A DNA stretch of 47,379 bases. Source: a virus. Positions within the stretch are counted from its first letter, which is position 1, and each line of letters begins with the position of its first letter. Location: positions 1 to 47,379 of IMG/VR virus record IMGVR_UViG_3300017969_003378; one strand, given 5' to 3'. Both the position numbers and the translations under genes were made by a program. Of the stretch, positions 7,161 through 16,075 are shown piece by piece. The notes under the pieces are model-generated. The model was not told where the DNA came from and made no database searches. It worked only from the letters and a program-made list of their open reading frames with translations.

Positions 7161-8381
7161 TTATTTTATAAAATCTGGTAGTTTATGTAGTTCTGGGAAT
7201 ATATCTCGCCAATTTTCTTTTCTAAGACTATCTAGGCGTTCTGTACTGCTTACCCATTCTTTTATTTTGTGTGTATAGTCTGCTTCGTCTAAAAATTTAA
7301 TAAGAGCATCATATCTTTTACTTTTATTTTTTGTATTTGTATCCATCCACTCTTGTGCTTTACGATATTTTTCTCTTAGGTCATCTTTCATTACTTCAGG
7401 TAGTATTTGTATTCTCAAATAGTTTGGAGTCAGTAATGGATTAATTAAACTGCCTTCATTTTGTATCCATCCACGCTTGTACCAATCAATATGAAAATCA
7501 GGAACATGAAAACTATTGAATACATCTAGACATGTTGCTAAAAAGAAATAAGCTCTAGGACAAATGTCAAACATTCTTTTTCTATTTGCTTCCACTTGTT
7601 CCCATGATTGTCCTTTACGTAAAAATTCGCCACGCTCGTGGCTGGCATCTAAACTAGCACCAATTTCAACATTTTCAAATTTATCCCATTCACGCATAAC
7701 GTCAACATCTTTATATGTCATTTGACTAAAGTTTGTATTATACTTTAATTTGACATGAAACATTTTCTTTTCCACAAGACGTTTTAGAATTCTATAATGT
7801 TCTTCCATGATAAGTGGTTCACCGCCTGCAAAGTATATTTCTTCCAAACCATCCATATATGGTTCAACTTTTTCCCAAAATGTTTTTTCATCTTTGTAAG
7901 GTCTAATAATTTTTGGCTGTTCTGGTTTACCCCAAACTGCTGAATGATCTTCATACCAACTAGATGACAAATCAGGGCCACATGTTCTGCATTTAAAATT
8001 ACAGATGTTTGAAAATCTAAAATCAATATAAGGCAAATTAACTTTGTCTACACTACCATCTTGTTTAGTTGATTCAACAACATCCCAGTGATTTGCTAGA
8101 TGCTTGTTTGCCCATTGTCTGGTGGTAGAAATATTGTTTCTTTCCATTTCCATACATCTAGTACATATTTTACTTGATTTGCCTGCTAGTAAATCTTTAC
8201 GTAACTGTTTTTGTTGATCACTGTTCCATGCTTGTTCTAACGTTGTTTCTTTGAGATTACCCATAGGCATGTTACTAGGACTCATACAGCAAGTTAATAT
8301 TCTTCCATCGGGCCACGTGTGTAAATGTGTCCATGGGATCATACAAAATGTTTTTGATTCAAGTGCTTGTTTTTTATTCAT
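7161..8381 (-). CDS. Twitch-domain radical-SAM protein
   Basis: A 406-residue protein from ATG 8381, twelve residues before the conserved FCMIPWTHLH opening. The twitch-like region has C13, CC at 31-32 and ICTRC (C73, C76). The core has CNFKCRTC (C127, C131, C134), FAGGEPLI and NTNFS. It ends with a helical, charged C-terminus (LHKLPDFIK). The start overlaps the stop of the glycosyltransferase-like gene upstream by 8 bases, so it is the last gene of the long minus-strand run on this side of the convergent gap. Radical-SAM chemistry is expected; the substrate is unknown. Confidence 0.85.
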   Translation of the reverse strand: MNKKQALESKTFCMIPWTHLHTWPDGRILTCCMSPSNMPMGNLKETTLEQAWNSDQQKQLRKDLLAGKSSKICTRCMEMERNNISTTRQWANKHLANHWDVVESTKQDGSVDKVNLPYIDFRFSNICNFKCRTCGPDLSSSWYEDHSAVWGKPEQPKIIRPYKDEKTFWEKVEPYMDGLEEIYFAGGEPLIMEEHYRILKRLVEKKMFHVKLKYNTNFSQMTYKDVDVMREWDKFENVEIGASLDASHERGEFLRKGQSWEQVEANRKRMFDICPRAYFFLATCLDVFNSFHVPDFHIDWYKRGWIQNEGSLINPLLTPNYLRIQILPEVMKDDLREKYRKAQEWMDTNTKNKSKRYDALIKFLDEADYTHKIKEWVSSTERLDSLRKENWRDIFPELHKLPDFIK

Positions 8382-9396
8382 TAATTTTATCAGTCCACTG
8401 TGGAACATTGATAGTTCTTGCAAGTGTTGAATTTTTATTTAATGCTAATGATATATCTGGTCTTTCATAAAACATCTCCCAATCTTCAACAGTCATATTC
8501 ATAAGAGTTTCTAAATCTTTTAGTAGTCCTATCCATCTTTCGTTATAAGATAAATTATCCCATTCGCTATAATTTAAACCTAGTTCTTCCTCAAACAATT
8601 CAAATCCTAATTCTTTGAGATATGTAATCATTCCCCTAGGACCATGTGGTAAGAAAACTTTATGATAGAAAAGTGGCTTCCATGTTTTTTCAGTAATAAA
8701 CAAACTAGTATCACTAACAATACTTTCATTGACTATTTCAAACCCTGCATAATGATATTGGCTTGGTAATACATCTTGGTTGTGTGCTTGATCAATTGAG
8801 TTATTATCAAAATCAATTAACATTTCTTTGCCTTTAAATATCATATCTTTATAAAAATTGCTTGGTAAAACTCCATATCTGTTTAGCCAAGATATGTAAC
8901 CAAACCGGTCTTGATTGCTAGAAATAAGCTGATTTACCATTTTTGCACGATGTGGTTTTGCCGCGGCATTTAAACAAATAAATCTTGATAATATATTATG
9001 ATGTAATTTTGGTTGTTTTATATTTTTGTTGTTAGCATATAGTTGTGTTCTTTTTAACAATGCTAACGGGTGTGAAATAGGTACAACAGGAGGGGTTGAA
9101 GCACCGACTCCTTTAAACCAATCATTAAGATTTTTTTCTAAGTTCACGTCTGACATAACAAGAAATATTTGTTCTTTTGGCCAATTCTTAATAACTTCGT
9201 GTATAGTTGTTAAAAAATAATCTTTCTGATTAAAATGTATTTCACCTTCTAGTGTTCTCATTAACACTATATTATACTTGTCTTTTTTATCTTGATTTTC
9301 GTTGATCCACTTTCCTGCTGATCTCACAAGGCCTTCAACAGTGCTTTTGTTATGATCCATGCTATCAAGATCAAATAATTTAATTTCCTTTTTCAT
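8374..9396 (-). CDS. Divergent glycosyltransferase-like protein (GT-B/fucosyltransferase-exostosin type), copy 1
   Basis: A 340-residue member of a five-copy family in this window. Two shared signatures are visible: CLNAAAKPHR (141-150), and IVNES (221-225) followed by FITEKTWKP (233-241) and LKELGFELF. The TEK segment followed by a hydrophobic run resembles the donor-binding end of GT10 fucosyltransferases and GT47 exostosin proteins, which bind a nucleotide sugar. This assignment is by motif resemblance only. It lies between the DUF1289 gene (17-base overlap) and a radical-SAM gene. Unlike the other copies it lacks the HPF segment (here KVFLPHG). Confidence 0.55.
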   Translation of the reverse strand: MKKEIKLFDLDSMDHNKSTVEGLVRSAGKWINENQDKKDKYNIVLMRTLEGEIHFNQKDYFLTTIHEVIKNWPKEQIFLVMSDVNLEKNLNDWFKGVGASTPPVVPISHPLALLKRTQLYANNKNIKQPKLHHNILSRFICLNAAAKPHRAKMVNQLISSNQDRFGYISWLNRYGVLPSNFYKDMIFKGKEMLIDFDNNSIDQAHNQDVLPSQYHYAGFEIVNESIVSDTSLFITEKTWKPLFYHKVFLPHGPRGMITYLKELGFELFEEELGLNYSEWDNLSYNERWIGLLKDLETLMNMTVEDWEMFYERPDISLALNKNSTLARTINVPQWTDKINE

Positions 9397-9568
9397 TGTT
9401 TTGTTCCTTGCTGTTATTTAACCTATTAATTATTTGCTGTGCTTGTTTATTAGTTAGTGTAGCCCAGCTTGTAATTTCTTCTATAGTTCTTCCACAACCT
9501 ATGCATACATTATTACTATCTAGTGTACATGTGTTATTACACGGGGATTTTACTGTATGTCTAGCCAT
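9380..9568 (-). CDS. DUF1289 family cysteine protein
   Basis: A 62-residue protein with the DUF1289 pattern: SPCNNTCTLD (C10, C14), VCIGCGRT (C22, C25), then EITSWATLTNKQAQQIINRL, matching the EIxxW...R.RL end of the family. The four cysteines probably bind zinc or an iron-sulphur centre. DUF1289 proteins are mainly proteobacterial and of unknown function, so a phage copy suggests acquisition from a host. It overlaps glycosyltransferase-like genes on both sides (19 bases upstream, 17 bases downstream) and shares the transcription unit with radical-SAM genes. Confidence 0.8.
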   Translation of the reverse strand: MARHTVKSPCNNTCTLDSNNVCIGCGRTIEEITSWATLTNKQAQQIINRLNNSKEQNNEKGN

Positions 9569-10869
9569 TCAAATAATTTATTAAAATATTCCTCTTTGTT
9601 TAAGTTAAGAAAATGATTTCGATTATGCAATAAACGATCAAATATTTTCCAATAATCTTTATGTACAACTTCAATTGGCCATGCACATGTTTGTTTAACT
9701 TGTTTTAATACGTTATCAATTCTATCTCTTGAGTTTTCCATGGCGTCATATGACTCATCAAAAAATCCATTAAATGTTTGATATCCTGTGTCTTTTAGAT
9801 ATTCTAATGTACCCCGAGAGCCTGCAACTAAAAAAGGATGTAATTGTAATATTGGTTGGTATACTTTTTCAGTAATAAACAGCGGGTCGTTTGGAAAGCT
9901 ATCACAGACAGTTTCATTAATTAAACTAAAGTAAGTATCATAGTAATGCTTGGCGTCCATTCTTCTTTGATTTAAATCTATATTAATAGAGTCTGCATCT
10001 TCATCTAAAACAATTGGTGTTTTTTCAAGAAATAGTTCCATGTCTGTTTTGATTTCATTTATATTTTCGTTGTTTGTAAAATCTCTAATATTATGAGGTA
10101 CTCCTGGTGTGAAGTATCTATTTAAAAAACTAGTATATCCGTGGTTGTTTAATCCGTGTTTATAAATTTGACTCATTATATAAATTCTATGAGGCCTTGG
10201 ATTAGCATTTCTACAAACAAATCTTTTTGGTCTTATTCTGTCTTTATCTAATAAATCTTCATGTACTAGTTCAGCCGAAACGTCAATTTCGGTCATTCTG
10301 TTTCTACTAAAATACATTCTATTAGTTTCTAGCCAGTAGTTTAATTCAAAAATGTTTAACCCAAATGTTTTTATTTTTGATTGTATATTTTTTAATTTGC
10401 AGTAGTCTTTGAAATTTTGTTCAATTCTTAAATCACCAAATACTAGATGAACTTTTTCTTCCGGAATATTTTTATCTGCTAAAGTATACATAATATCATC
10501 AATAAACCGTGGCATTGATAGATTGAAGCCTTCGCTCGGAAACCATAATAATATGTTTACGTTTTTATTAAACTTTATAGTATTTAATACATCCTCGTCA
10601 ATATAATGAAATACATTTTCATAAAAGAAACTTAAATCAATCCATTCTGGTTGAATATGATACCAAAACTTTTCTTTGTGATGTAATGCTTGATCTGGTT
10701 TGCATTTATTGTATGTTATTCCAGCATAATCTAACAATTCCTCAAGATATTGATATTTTACATTGCCGTAATTTTTAAAATGTTCTTTGTTACGTTTCCA
10801 AAAAGGTATACTGTTTGGTAATGCACCAAGTTCTTTGTCCCAGGTTTGATATATTAAATTAAGATGCAT
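9550..10869 (-). CDS. Divergent glycosyltransferase-like protein, copy 2
   Basis: A 439-residue protein, the longest of the five-copy family. The shared signatures are FVCRNANPRPHR (217-228), SLINET (315-320), FITEKVYQPI (331-340), HPFLVAGS and DESYD (371-375). The N-terminal half holds an alternating strand/helix region (NILLWFPSE, VHLVFGDL) consistent with one Rossmann-like domain of a GT-B fold. It should transfer a sugar in the cytoplasm, but donor and acceptor cannot be assigned. It starts within the end of the upstream SGNH gene (11-base overlap), forming an SGNH-then-GT pair. Confidence 0.55.
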   Translation of the reverse strand: MHLNLIYQTWDKELGALPNSIPFWKRNKEHFKNYGNVKYQYLEELLDYAGITYNKCKPDQALHHKEKFWYHIQPEWIDLSFFYENVFHYIDEDVLNTIKFNKNVNILLWFPSEGFNLSMPRFIDDIMYTLADKNIPEEKVHLVFGDLRIEQNFKDYCKLKNIQSKIKTFGLNIFELNYWLETNRMYFSRNRMTEIDVSAELVHEDLLDKDRIRPKRFVCRNANPRPHRIYIMSQIYKHGLNNHGYTSFLNRYFTPGVPHNIRDFTNNENINEIKTDMELFLEKTPIVLDEDADSINIDLNQRRMDAKHYYDTYFSLINETVCDSFPNDPLFITEKVYQPILQLHPFLVAGSRGTLEYLKDTGYQTFNGFFDESYDAMENSRDRIDNVLKQVKQTCAWPIEVVHKDYWKIFDRLLHNRNHFLNLNKEEYFNKLFEWLDIQ

Positions 10870-11605
10870 TGTTAATCCATTTTTTAACTAGTTGTTCTGC
10901 AAATGCTTGATGGCATTCTGTTGATGGATGTCCTACCATAGTTTTTTTACCATTTAGTATAGCCCAGCCTTGTGGTGGATTGTTTATGTGATCCTCGTGC
11001 AACGCACCTGTATATCCATTGTCAATACCCCATTCACTTAATCCTCCGGTTGCTCCATGGAACCAAACGTGATTCCAATCTATACTACTATACCAAAAAC
11101 TAAGTTCTTTATTTCTAAATATAATTTCTTTTCGTTCTGGACTTAATTCAGATTGCCAAAAAAATGTTTTATGAGTTACGTTTTGTTGATAACATTGTGT
11201 TTGGAAATTTCTTATAGCAGACAACGTTCTTAATATTTGATGTGTTTCGTTATAACAATACTTCATATAATTTGTAATAGGTTTAGAAATACGTGAGTCT
11301 ATATCTCTGGCCCATTCTATATCTCCTGTACTTTTTAACCAAGTATAATTTTCATTTTTTATAACAGCATCACTATCAAAATCTATAAGCTCATCGCTAA
11401 TCAATTCGTAACGATCAATACCTGATATTTGTAGTATAGCATAGTCAGGATTGTGTTCGTACACTGCACGTGATATATTCCTAATATTCATTTCATTGCC
11501 ACCGCCACCTTCTGCAACATTAATTAAGTCATACTGGTCTTTGAGATAGTTTGCCCAACTATCTGGGGCGTGTGTAAAACTACAACCTGATGTTACAATT
11601 TTCAT
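10859..11605 (-). CDS. SGNH/GDSL-like hydrolase family protein
   Basis: A 248-residue protein. Block I is TSGCSFTH (S9 nucleophile); EGGGGNEMNIRNI around 33-45 could supply the block II glycine and block III asparagine; GHPSTECHQAFAEQLV near the C-terminus (H226 or H232) resembles the catalytic His block. There is no signal peptide or membrane segment. Relatives are at 6352, 13410 and 15326. It overlaps the upstream GT-like gene by 4 bases and the downstream one by 11. Esterase or O-acyl transfer on a carbohydrate is the usual chemistry of the fold; here it is inferred. Confidence 0.65.
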   Translation of the reverse strand: MKIVTSGCSFTHAPDSWANYLKDQYDLINVAEGGGGNEMNIRNISRAVYEHNPDYAILQISGIDRYELISDELIDFDSDAVIKNENYTWLKSTGDIEWARDIDSRISKPITNYMKYCYNETHQILRTLSAIRNFQTQCYQQNVTHKTFFWQSELSPERKEIIFRNKELSFWYSSIDWNHVWFHGATGGLSEWGIDNGYTGALHEDHINNPPQGWAILNGKKTMVGHPSTECHQAFAEQLVKKWINNAS

Positions 11606-12525
11606 AATGCTTGATAAATTTCCTTTAATGTGTTTTGTGAATTCTTTATTAGTACTGCTTTATTATACTGTACAATGCTTTCAAAATCAACATAAGATTT
11701 CATTAATGCAGTTTGCAAAGAGTATATAATCATATCCAATCTACTTTCGTGATCAACCATGGTATCATAGGTTTCGTCTATTACATGACCAAATGTTTTA
11801 TAACCTCTTTGCTTTAAATTATCTAAGAAATACGGAGTACTTGCCACAATAAAAGGGTGGCAATTTGCAATAGCTCTATAGGTTTTTTCGGTTGGATGAA
11901 ATTCTTGATTGTGTTCAAAATGTGTTTCTGCAATTAAACTAAAATTGGTTTTTTGATACAATGATACGTCATATGGATATCCAAGATAATGATCACTATC
12001 TCTTTGTATATTATCTGGACTTTCTTCTATGTCAAACAGCGTACAAACACCATTATCATATAGGTTACTGCTAATTAGAGCGTCATACAGCGGCTTTCTA
12101 TTCATCTTGCCAGCTTTACCTCCTAAAAATAAAAACCGTGTAATACCGCTGTTAGTAACAGCAATATCACATTCTTTTCTTACAAATAATCTATGATATG
12201 CATCAAGTTCAAATTGATCTACAATAATATTTTTACCATGGTTAATAAACTTATTAAAACTACTTAAACTAAAAATTGTTATATCCTGTGTTGGAGATAA
12301 ACTGTTAAACTGTGTTACTAAATGTTCATCGTGTAAATATGGATGTTCTCTAACATAACTATAGATAATTGGTTTTTGAATATCTTTAAAAACTGGTTTG
12401 TTTTCACTAGATGCAATTTCTACATAGTCTGCTTGATTTAAATCATTAACATACTCAACATCAATAAATCTAGTTATTGATTCTAAACTATACCAATATT
12501 CTGGATGCCTATATATCTTTAACAT
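11602..12525 (-). CDS. Divergent glycosyltransferase-like protein, copy 3
   Basis: A 307-residue family member. Signatures: FLFLGGKAGKMNRKPL (131-146), GYPYDVSLYQ (182-191), SLIAETH (196-202), PTEKTYRAI (211-219), HPFIVAS and DETYD. It shares the GYPYDV-L motif only with the copy at 14152-15333, so those two are closest relatives. FLFLGGK followed by a basic residue resembles the phosphate-binding start of the C-terminal domain in exostosin-like GT-B enzymes. It is coupled to the next genes by short overlaps. Sugar donor and acceptor are unknown. Confidence 0.55.
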   Translation of the reverse strand: MLKIYRHPEYWYSLESITRFIDVEYVNDLNQADYVEIASSENKPVFKDIQKPIIYSYVREHPYLHDEHLVTQFNSLSPTQDITIFSLSSFNKFINHGKNIIVDQFELDAYHRLFVRKECDIAVTNSGITRFLFLGGKAGKMNRKPLYDALISSNLYDNGVCTLFDIEESPDNIQRDSDHYLGYPYDVSLYQKTNFSLIAETHFEHNQEFHPTEKTYRAIANCHPFIVASTPYFLDNLKQRGYKTFGHVIDETYDTMVDHESRLDMIIYSLQTALMKSYVDFESIVQYNKAVLIKNSQNTLKEIYQAL

Positions 12526-13423
12526 TTAATTCTTTTTTTATTTTTTCGAGATCAAGATTCATTGCAAGGTTTCTATTCCATGCTAGTTTATCAGTTACTG
12601 AATAAAATTGTTTTCTAATATCTTCAATATCTTTTTTACAAAACTTTTCAAGCTCTACTAGTGTATCGTTACTATAATCAAAAAATTCTTCGTATAATTT
12701 AAATCCTAATTCTGTCAAATGCTTATAATATTTTTCTTTATCTCCTACTCCGTAATATAAAAATAATTGATAGTTTAATATTGGTTTCCATGTTTTTTCA
12801 GTAAAGAAAACATGTTCATCTTCGTGTGTTTCATTGATAATATTTAGATAACTATTTTTATAAATCTCAACCGGAATTGATTTGTCATCATTGTTTAGTT
12901 CTTCTGCAGATTTATCTAAGTAATAATTTGTATAGTCTGTTTGTGTGTTATAACCATGATCATAATTACCTACCAGACTTACATAGTTATTTTTAATTAG
13001 ATTGTTTTGTTCACAAAACCTAACAAACTTAATTCTTTTGTGTTTAATTGCACCATTAAGACTACAAAAATGTTTTTTTCTAAAAAAGTAAAGTTTATCA
13101 AGACACACATTTTTTCTCTGTATATCTAAAAAATGATAAGGATAATATTTAATATTATTACAAAAAGGTAATACTTTTAAGTCAAGATTAGCACTTATAT
13201 ATGTTATTCTATCTTTGTCGTAGTCAGACAACAGTTGTTCAATTTTATGCATAACCGGAGTGCCATCTGACATTTCGGGGCCAGGATAATCAGCTTCATA
13301 CGGTTCATATATTATTATATCTTGATCTTCTTTTGATAATCCTGGTAGTGGATTATTACAAAATAATTCTGGTCTATTGTTGCTAGGTGTAGCATGATAA
13401 AAAGGGTAATTAAATATCTTCAT
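12509..13423 (-). CDS. Divergent glycosyltransferase-like protein, copy 4
   Basis: A 304-residue family member. Signatures: CSLNGAIKHKR (120-130), IINETHEDEH (195-204), FFTEKTWKPIL (206-216), LTELGFKLYEE. TEKTWKP is identical to the segment in copy 1 (8374-9396), suggesting those two form a pair distinct from copies 3 and 5. The HPF segment is replaced by QLFLYYG. It follows an SGNH gene with a 14-base overlap. Glycosyl transfer is inferred from motif resemblance only. Confidence 0.55.
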   Translation of the reverse strand: MKIFNYPFYHATPSNNRPELFCNNPLPGLSKEDQDIIIYEPYEADYPGPEMSDGTPVMHKIEQLLSDYDKDRITYISANLDLKVLPFCNNIKYYPYHFLDIQRKNVCLDKLYFFRKKHFCSLNGAIKHKRIKFVRFCEQNNLIKNNYVSLVGNYDHGYNTQTDYTNYYLDKSAEELNNDDKSIPVEIYKNSYLNIINETHEDEHVFFTEKTWKPILNYQLFLYYGVGDKEKYYKHLTELGFKLYEEFFDYSNDTLVELEKFCKKDIEDIRKQFYSVTDKLAWNRNLAMNLDLEKIKKELNVKDI

Positions 13424-14159
13424 CTTGTTTTATCCATGGTTCTATTATTGATATAGCAAATAAATATTGAAATTCTGTTGCAGGGTGCCCGCCCGGCATT
13501 TGATCATCACCTTTGTCTTGACACCATTCTTTTAACCCACCTTTGCCTTTAAAAGTCCACCACAATTCTTTATCAATTAGTGGTTCAAGATGTTTTGTCA
13601 TTTGGTAATCAGTATGAAACAAATCATGATCCCATGCTTTAAAGTTTAATAACTCAATGCCGCGATTAGCACAAAATTCTTGTACTAATAAAATAGATTC
13701 AAATGTTTTCATCATTTGATTTTCTCTAGTATGATAGTTTTTAATATATTCTTTTACTAGCTGGTTTACAATATCACTACTAGTGTTCCATGTGTCATAT
13801 CCACCACCTGGTTTAATAAAACTACCATGAGTACTACAATGCCATTCTCCTGTTAATATTTGATTTGTAAATCCAGCATGATCCTTCATTTTATTATAGA
13901 TATCCATATATAATGGATGTTCTTGATTGACATACAAACTGAATCTATTTGGATCACTCCAGCCAATAGCAACATGTGTTGCTTCAACTTTTTGTAAACC
14001 TGCAATAATATTTCTAGCAATTAGTTCGTTGTCGCTAGCCATTTCAGCAACGATATGTGTTTCTGCTATCCATTCTTTTATATGATTAGGCCAAGCAAGA
14101 TTTGTTTCTGTTAAATGTGCTGTAAAACTATCTCCGCCTGCTACTAAAATATTAGTCAT
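13410..14159 (-). CDS. SGNH/GDSL-like hydrolase family protein
   Basis: A 249-residue protein with the clearest GDS signature of the four: VAGGDSFTAH (D10, S11). SDNELIARNII supplies a possible block III asparagine, and GGHPATEFQYLFA (H225) gives the C-terminal histidine block. It lacks a signal peptide, so it acts in the cytoplasm or on the virion. It resembles the copy at 15326 (both have an HPLYxD segment in the middle). It overlaps glycosyltransferase-like genes on both sides by 8 and 14 bases. Confidence 0.7.
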   Translation of the reverse strand: MTNILVAGGDSFTAHLTETNLAWPNHIKEWIAETHIVAEMASDNELIARNIIAGLQKVEATHVAIGWSDPNRFSLYVNQEHPLYMDIYNKMKDHAGFTNQILTGEWHCSTHGSFIKPGGGYDTWNTSSDIVNQLVKEYIKNYHTRENQMMKTFESILLVQEFCANRGIELLNFKAWDHDLFHTDYQMTKHLEPLIDKELWWTFKGKGGLKEWCQDKGDDQMPGGHPATEFQYLFAISIIEPWIKQDEDI

Positions 14160-15333
14160 TTAACATAATATCCTTAATTGCTTTTCTTACTGTTCGTGCT
14201 CTGCTAAACAGTACTTTTTGATTGTTGTTTGCTATGTTTAATGCCTGTACCGACACACCTGTTTTACAGATATTTTCTACGGTATCTATTGCTTTTACCA
14301 TTCGTAATTCAGCATCTAATTCTTTATCATACGATTCATCAAACCATGGATTAAACGTCTGATATCCATAGTCACGTAACTGTCCAAGATAGTTAGGTGT
14401 TGATAGAACAACAAACGGATGGCCATTGCCAATTGCTTTAACTAACTTTTCACTTAAGAAAAATTGATTGTTACAACTTGAATGTCCTGAATGTGTTTCA
14501 CTAACTAAACTCATAAATGTTTGTTTGAATAAATTAACATCATAAGGATATCCGCTATGATGTTTCCCATAAAGACTATTGCTTTTGGTTTCATCAATGT
14601 TTTCCCAACTGTGCGGCCACCACCGCCAAAATCTTAACCAGTCGTGTTCATTAATAATATCTTTGACTAACTCATAGTACTTGTCAGCATTAAAAAGTCT
14701 TAAATCTTCTTGTGTTCTATATAAATTAATTAAACCGTGATCAATTAATTTTTTATTCCATAAATGCACTACATGACGTAATCTCATAAACTTATGAGGT
14801 TTTCCATTCATATCTAAAAAAGTTCTACTTGGGTTAGTTAATTGATGAGCTTGTACACAATCAATTTCTTTTTGTTCAACTCTGTGTACAAAATCTAATT
14901 CAAAGTATGGAACATTTACTGCTGACACATTTGCTTCGGTGATGTTTGTTAAATGGTCGCATGGATTACCATAAAAATAAAATATTTGATTTGGATTAAT
15001 ACCATGTTTTTTAACAGCTTCCAGTCCAATTTTGCTTTGCATTTGTACCCATGAATCGTGTTCAAATGGAAATTCTCTCATATAGCATATAGCAAGTTTA
15101 GCCTGACCTAACTTTAAATAAGGAAGCATATTTGCAGTTATATTGCCATCTGCTGTGTGTTCCCAAAAGTTTTGTACATTGGTGCCATATGTTGCTATTT
15201 CGTACCAAAACTTATCACCGCCGAGTGGTGGCTCGGTTAACAAATATTCAACATCATCTTTTAAAAAACGAGACACTGTTTCCATTGGCTCGTACTGCCC
15301 TACGTAAATTTTTTTAATTTTTATTTTACTCAT
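14152..15333 (-). CDS. Divergent glycosyltransferase-like protein, copy 5
   Basis: A 393-residue family member. Signatures: TFLDMNGKPHKFMR (171-184), GYPYDVNLFK (261-270), SLVSETHSGH (275-284), FFLSEKLVKAI (291-301; SEK instead of TEK), HPFVVLSTP, DESYD. The N-terminal ~150 residues form their own strand-rich domain, with AICYMREFPFE resembling YSYVREHPY of copy 3. It follows an SGNH gene with an 8-base overlap. Nucleotide-sugar glycosyl transfer is inferred from the GT10/GT47-like C-terminal pattern. Confidence 0.55.
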   Translation of the reverse strand: MSKIKIKKIYVGQYEPMETVSRFLKDDVEYLLTEPPLGGDKFWYEIATYGTNVQNFWEHTADGNITANMLPYLKLGQAKLAICYMREFPFEHDSWVQMQSKIGLEAVKKHGINPNQIFYFYGNPCDHLTNITEANVSAVNVPYFELDFVHRVEQKEIDCVQAHQLTNPSRTFLDMNGKPHKFMRLRHVVHLWNKKLIDHGLINLYRTQEDLRLFNADKYYELVKDIINEHDWLRFWRWWPHSWENIDETKSNSLYGKHHSGYPYDVNLFKQTFMSLVSETHSGHSSCNNQFFLSEKLVKAIGNGHPFVVLSTPNYLGQLRDYGYQTFNPWFDESYDKELDAELRMVKAIDTVENICKTGVSVQALNIANNNQKVLFSRARTVRKAIKDIMLND

Positions 15334-16075
15334 TTAGTAATCCAACTCTATCAATTGCTGGTATAATAATGTTTTCAGCATATTTGTTATGTTGATCTGG
15401 TGTTGGATGATATCCTTTATCCAAATCTTGTTGTAACAAATTGGTATTCTCAACACACCAATCTCCTAAGTTAGGTAACCAGTTGTTTAAATTAATTTTG
15501 TTATACAATGTTTTACTATATTTTTCTAATCTATAATTGTCTAATTCTTTTTTCCACCAAAACATTAGGTATTTGATATTTTTTGCTTCGCAGTAATACT
15601 GTACTCTTAATATATTTTCAAAAGTTTCAACTAGTGCTTGTTCGTGTGAATAAAAATATTTTGCATATGGTTTTACAAATTGATCATGAATTAAACTTGA
15701 AGATCCAGAATGTGCTATGTTGTTCCCTCCAGTTTTAATCCAAAAATTTTCATTTGCAACTGCTTCTGTTTCTGGTGCATGATAATCTCCTGCCCAGTCT
15801 GGCCAATGTCCTTGTGATGCTTTAAAATCATTATACAACGGATGACTATTATCTATGTAATAACTTTGTCTGTGTATACCAGACCATTGACAAATTAATG
15901 CAACGTTATTGTGTTTGTCAAGCTCGTGTATAACTGATCTTGCAATGTAACTATTACTAGCGGCACAGGAACCAACATTTATAGTTGCATTGTGTTTGTC
16001 TTTTATAGAACCCGCCCATGTAAATTCGTTGTTGTATGTAAAAGAACAACCACCTACTACTAACTTTTTCATCAT
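15326..16075 (-). CDS. SGNH/GDSL-like hydrolase family protein
   Basis: A 249-residue protein. Block I is VVGGCSFTYN (S11); GSCAASNSYIARSVI supplies the glycine/asparagine region; YHPTPDQHNKYAENII near the end (H223 or H229) is the histidine block. The alternative start one codon later (16072) is equally possible, since the frame begins MMKKL. It overlaps the upstream radical-SAM gene by 4 bases and the downstream GT-like gene by 8. It is one of four SGNH copies in the accessory block, probably a carbohydrate O-acyl esterase or transferase. Confidence 0.7.
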   Translation of the reverse strand: MMKKLVVGGCSFTYNNEFTWAGSIKDKHNATINVGSCAASNSYIARSVIHELDKHNNVALICQWSGIHRQSYYIDNSHPLYNDFKASQGHWPDWAGDYHAPETEAVANENFWIKTGGNNIAHSGSSSLIHDQFVKPYAKYFYSHEQALVETFENILRVQYYCEAKNIKYLMFWWKKELDNYRLEKYSKTLYNKINLNNWLPNLGDWCVENTNLLQQDLDKGYHPTPDQHNKYAENIIIPAIDRVGLLNE

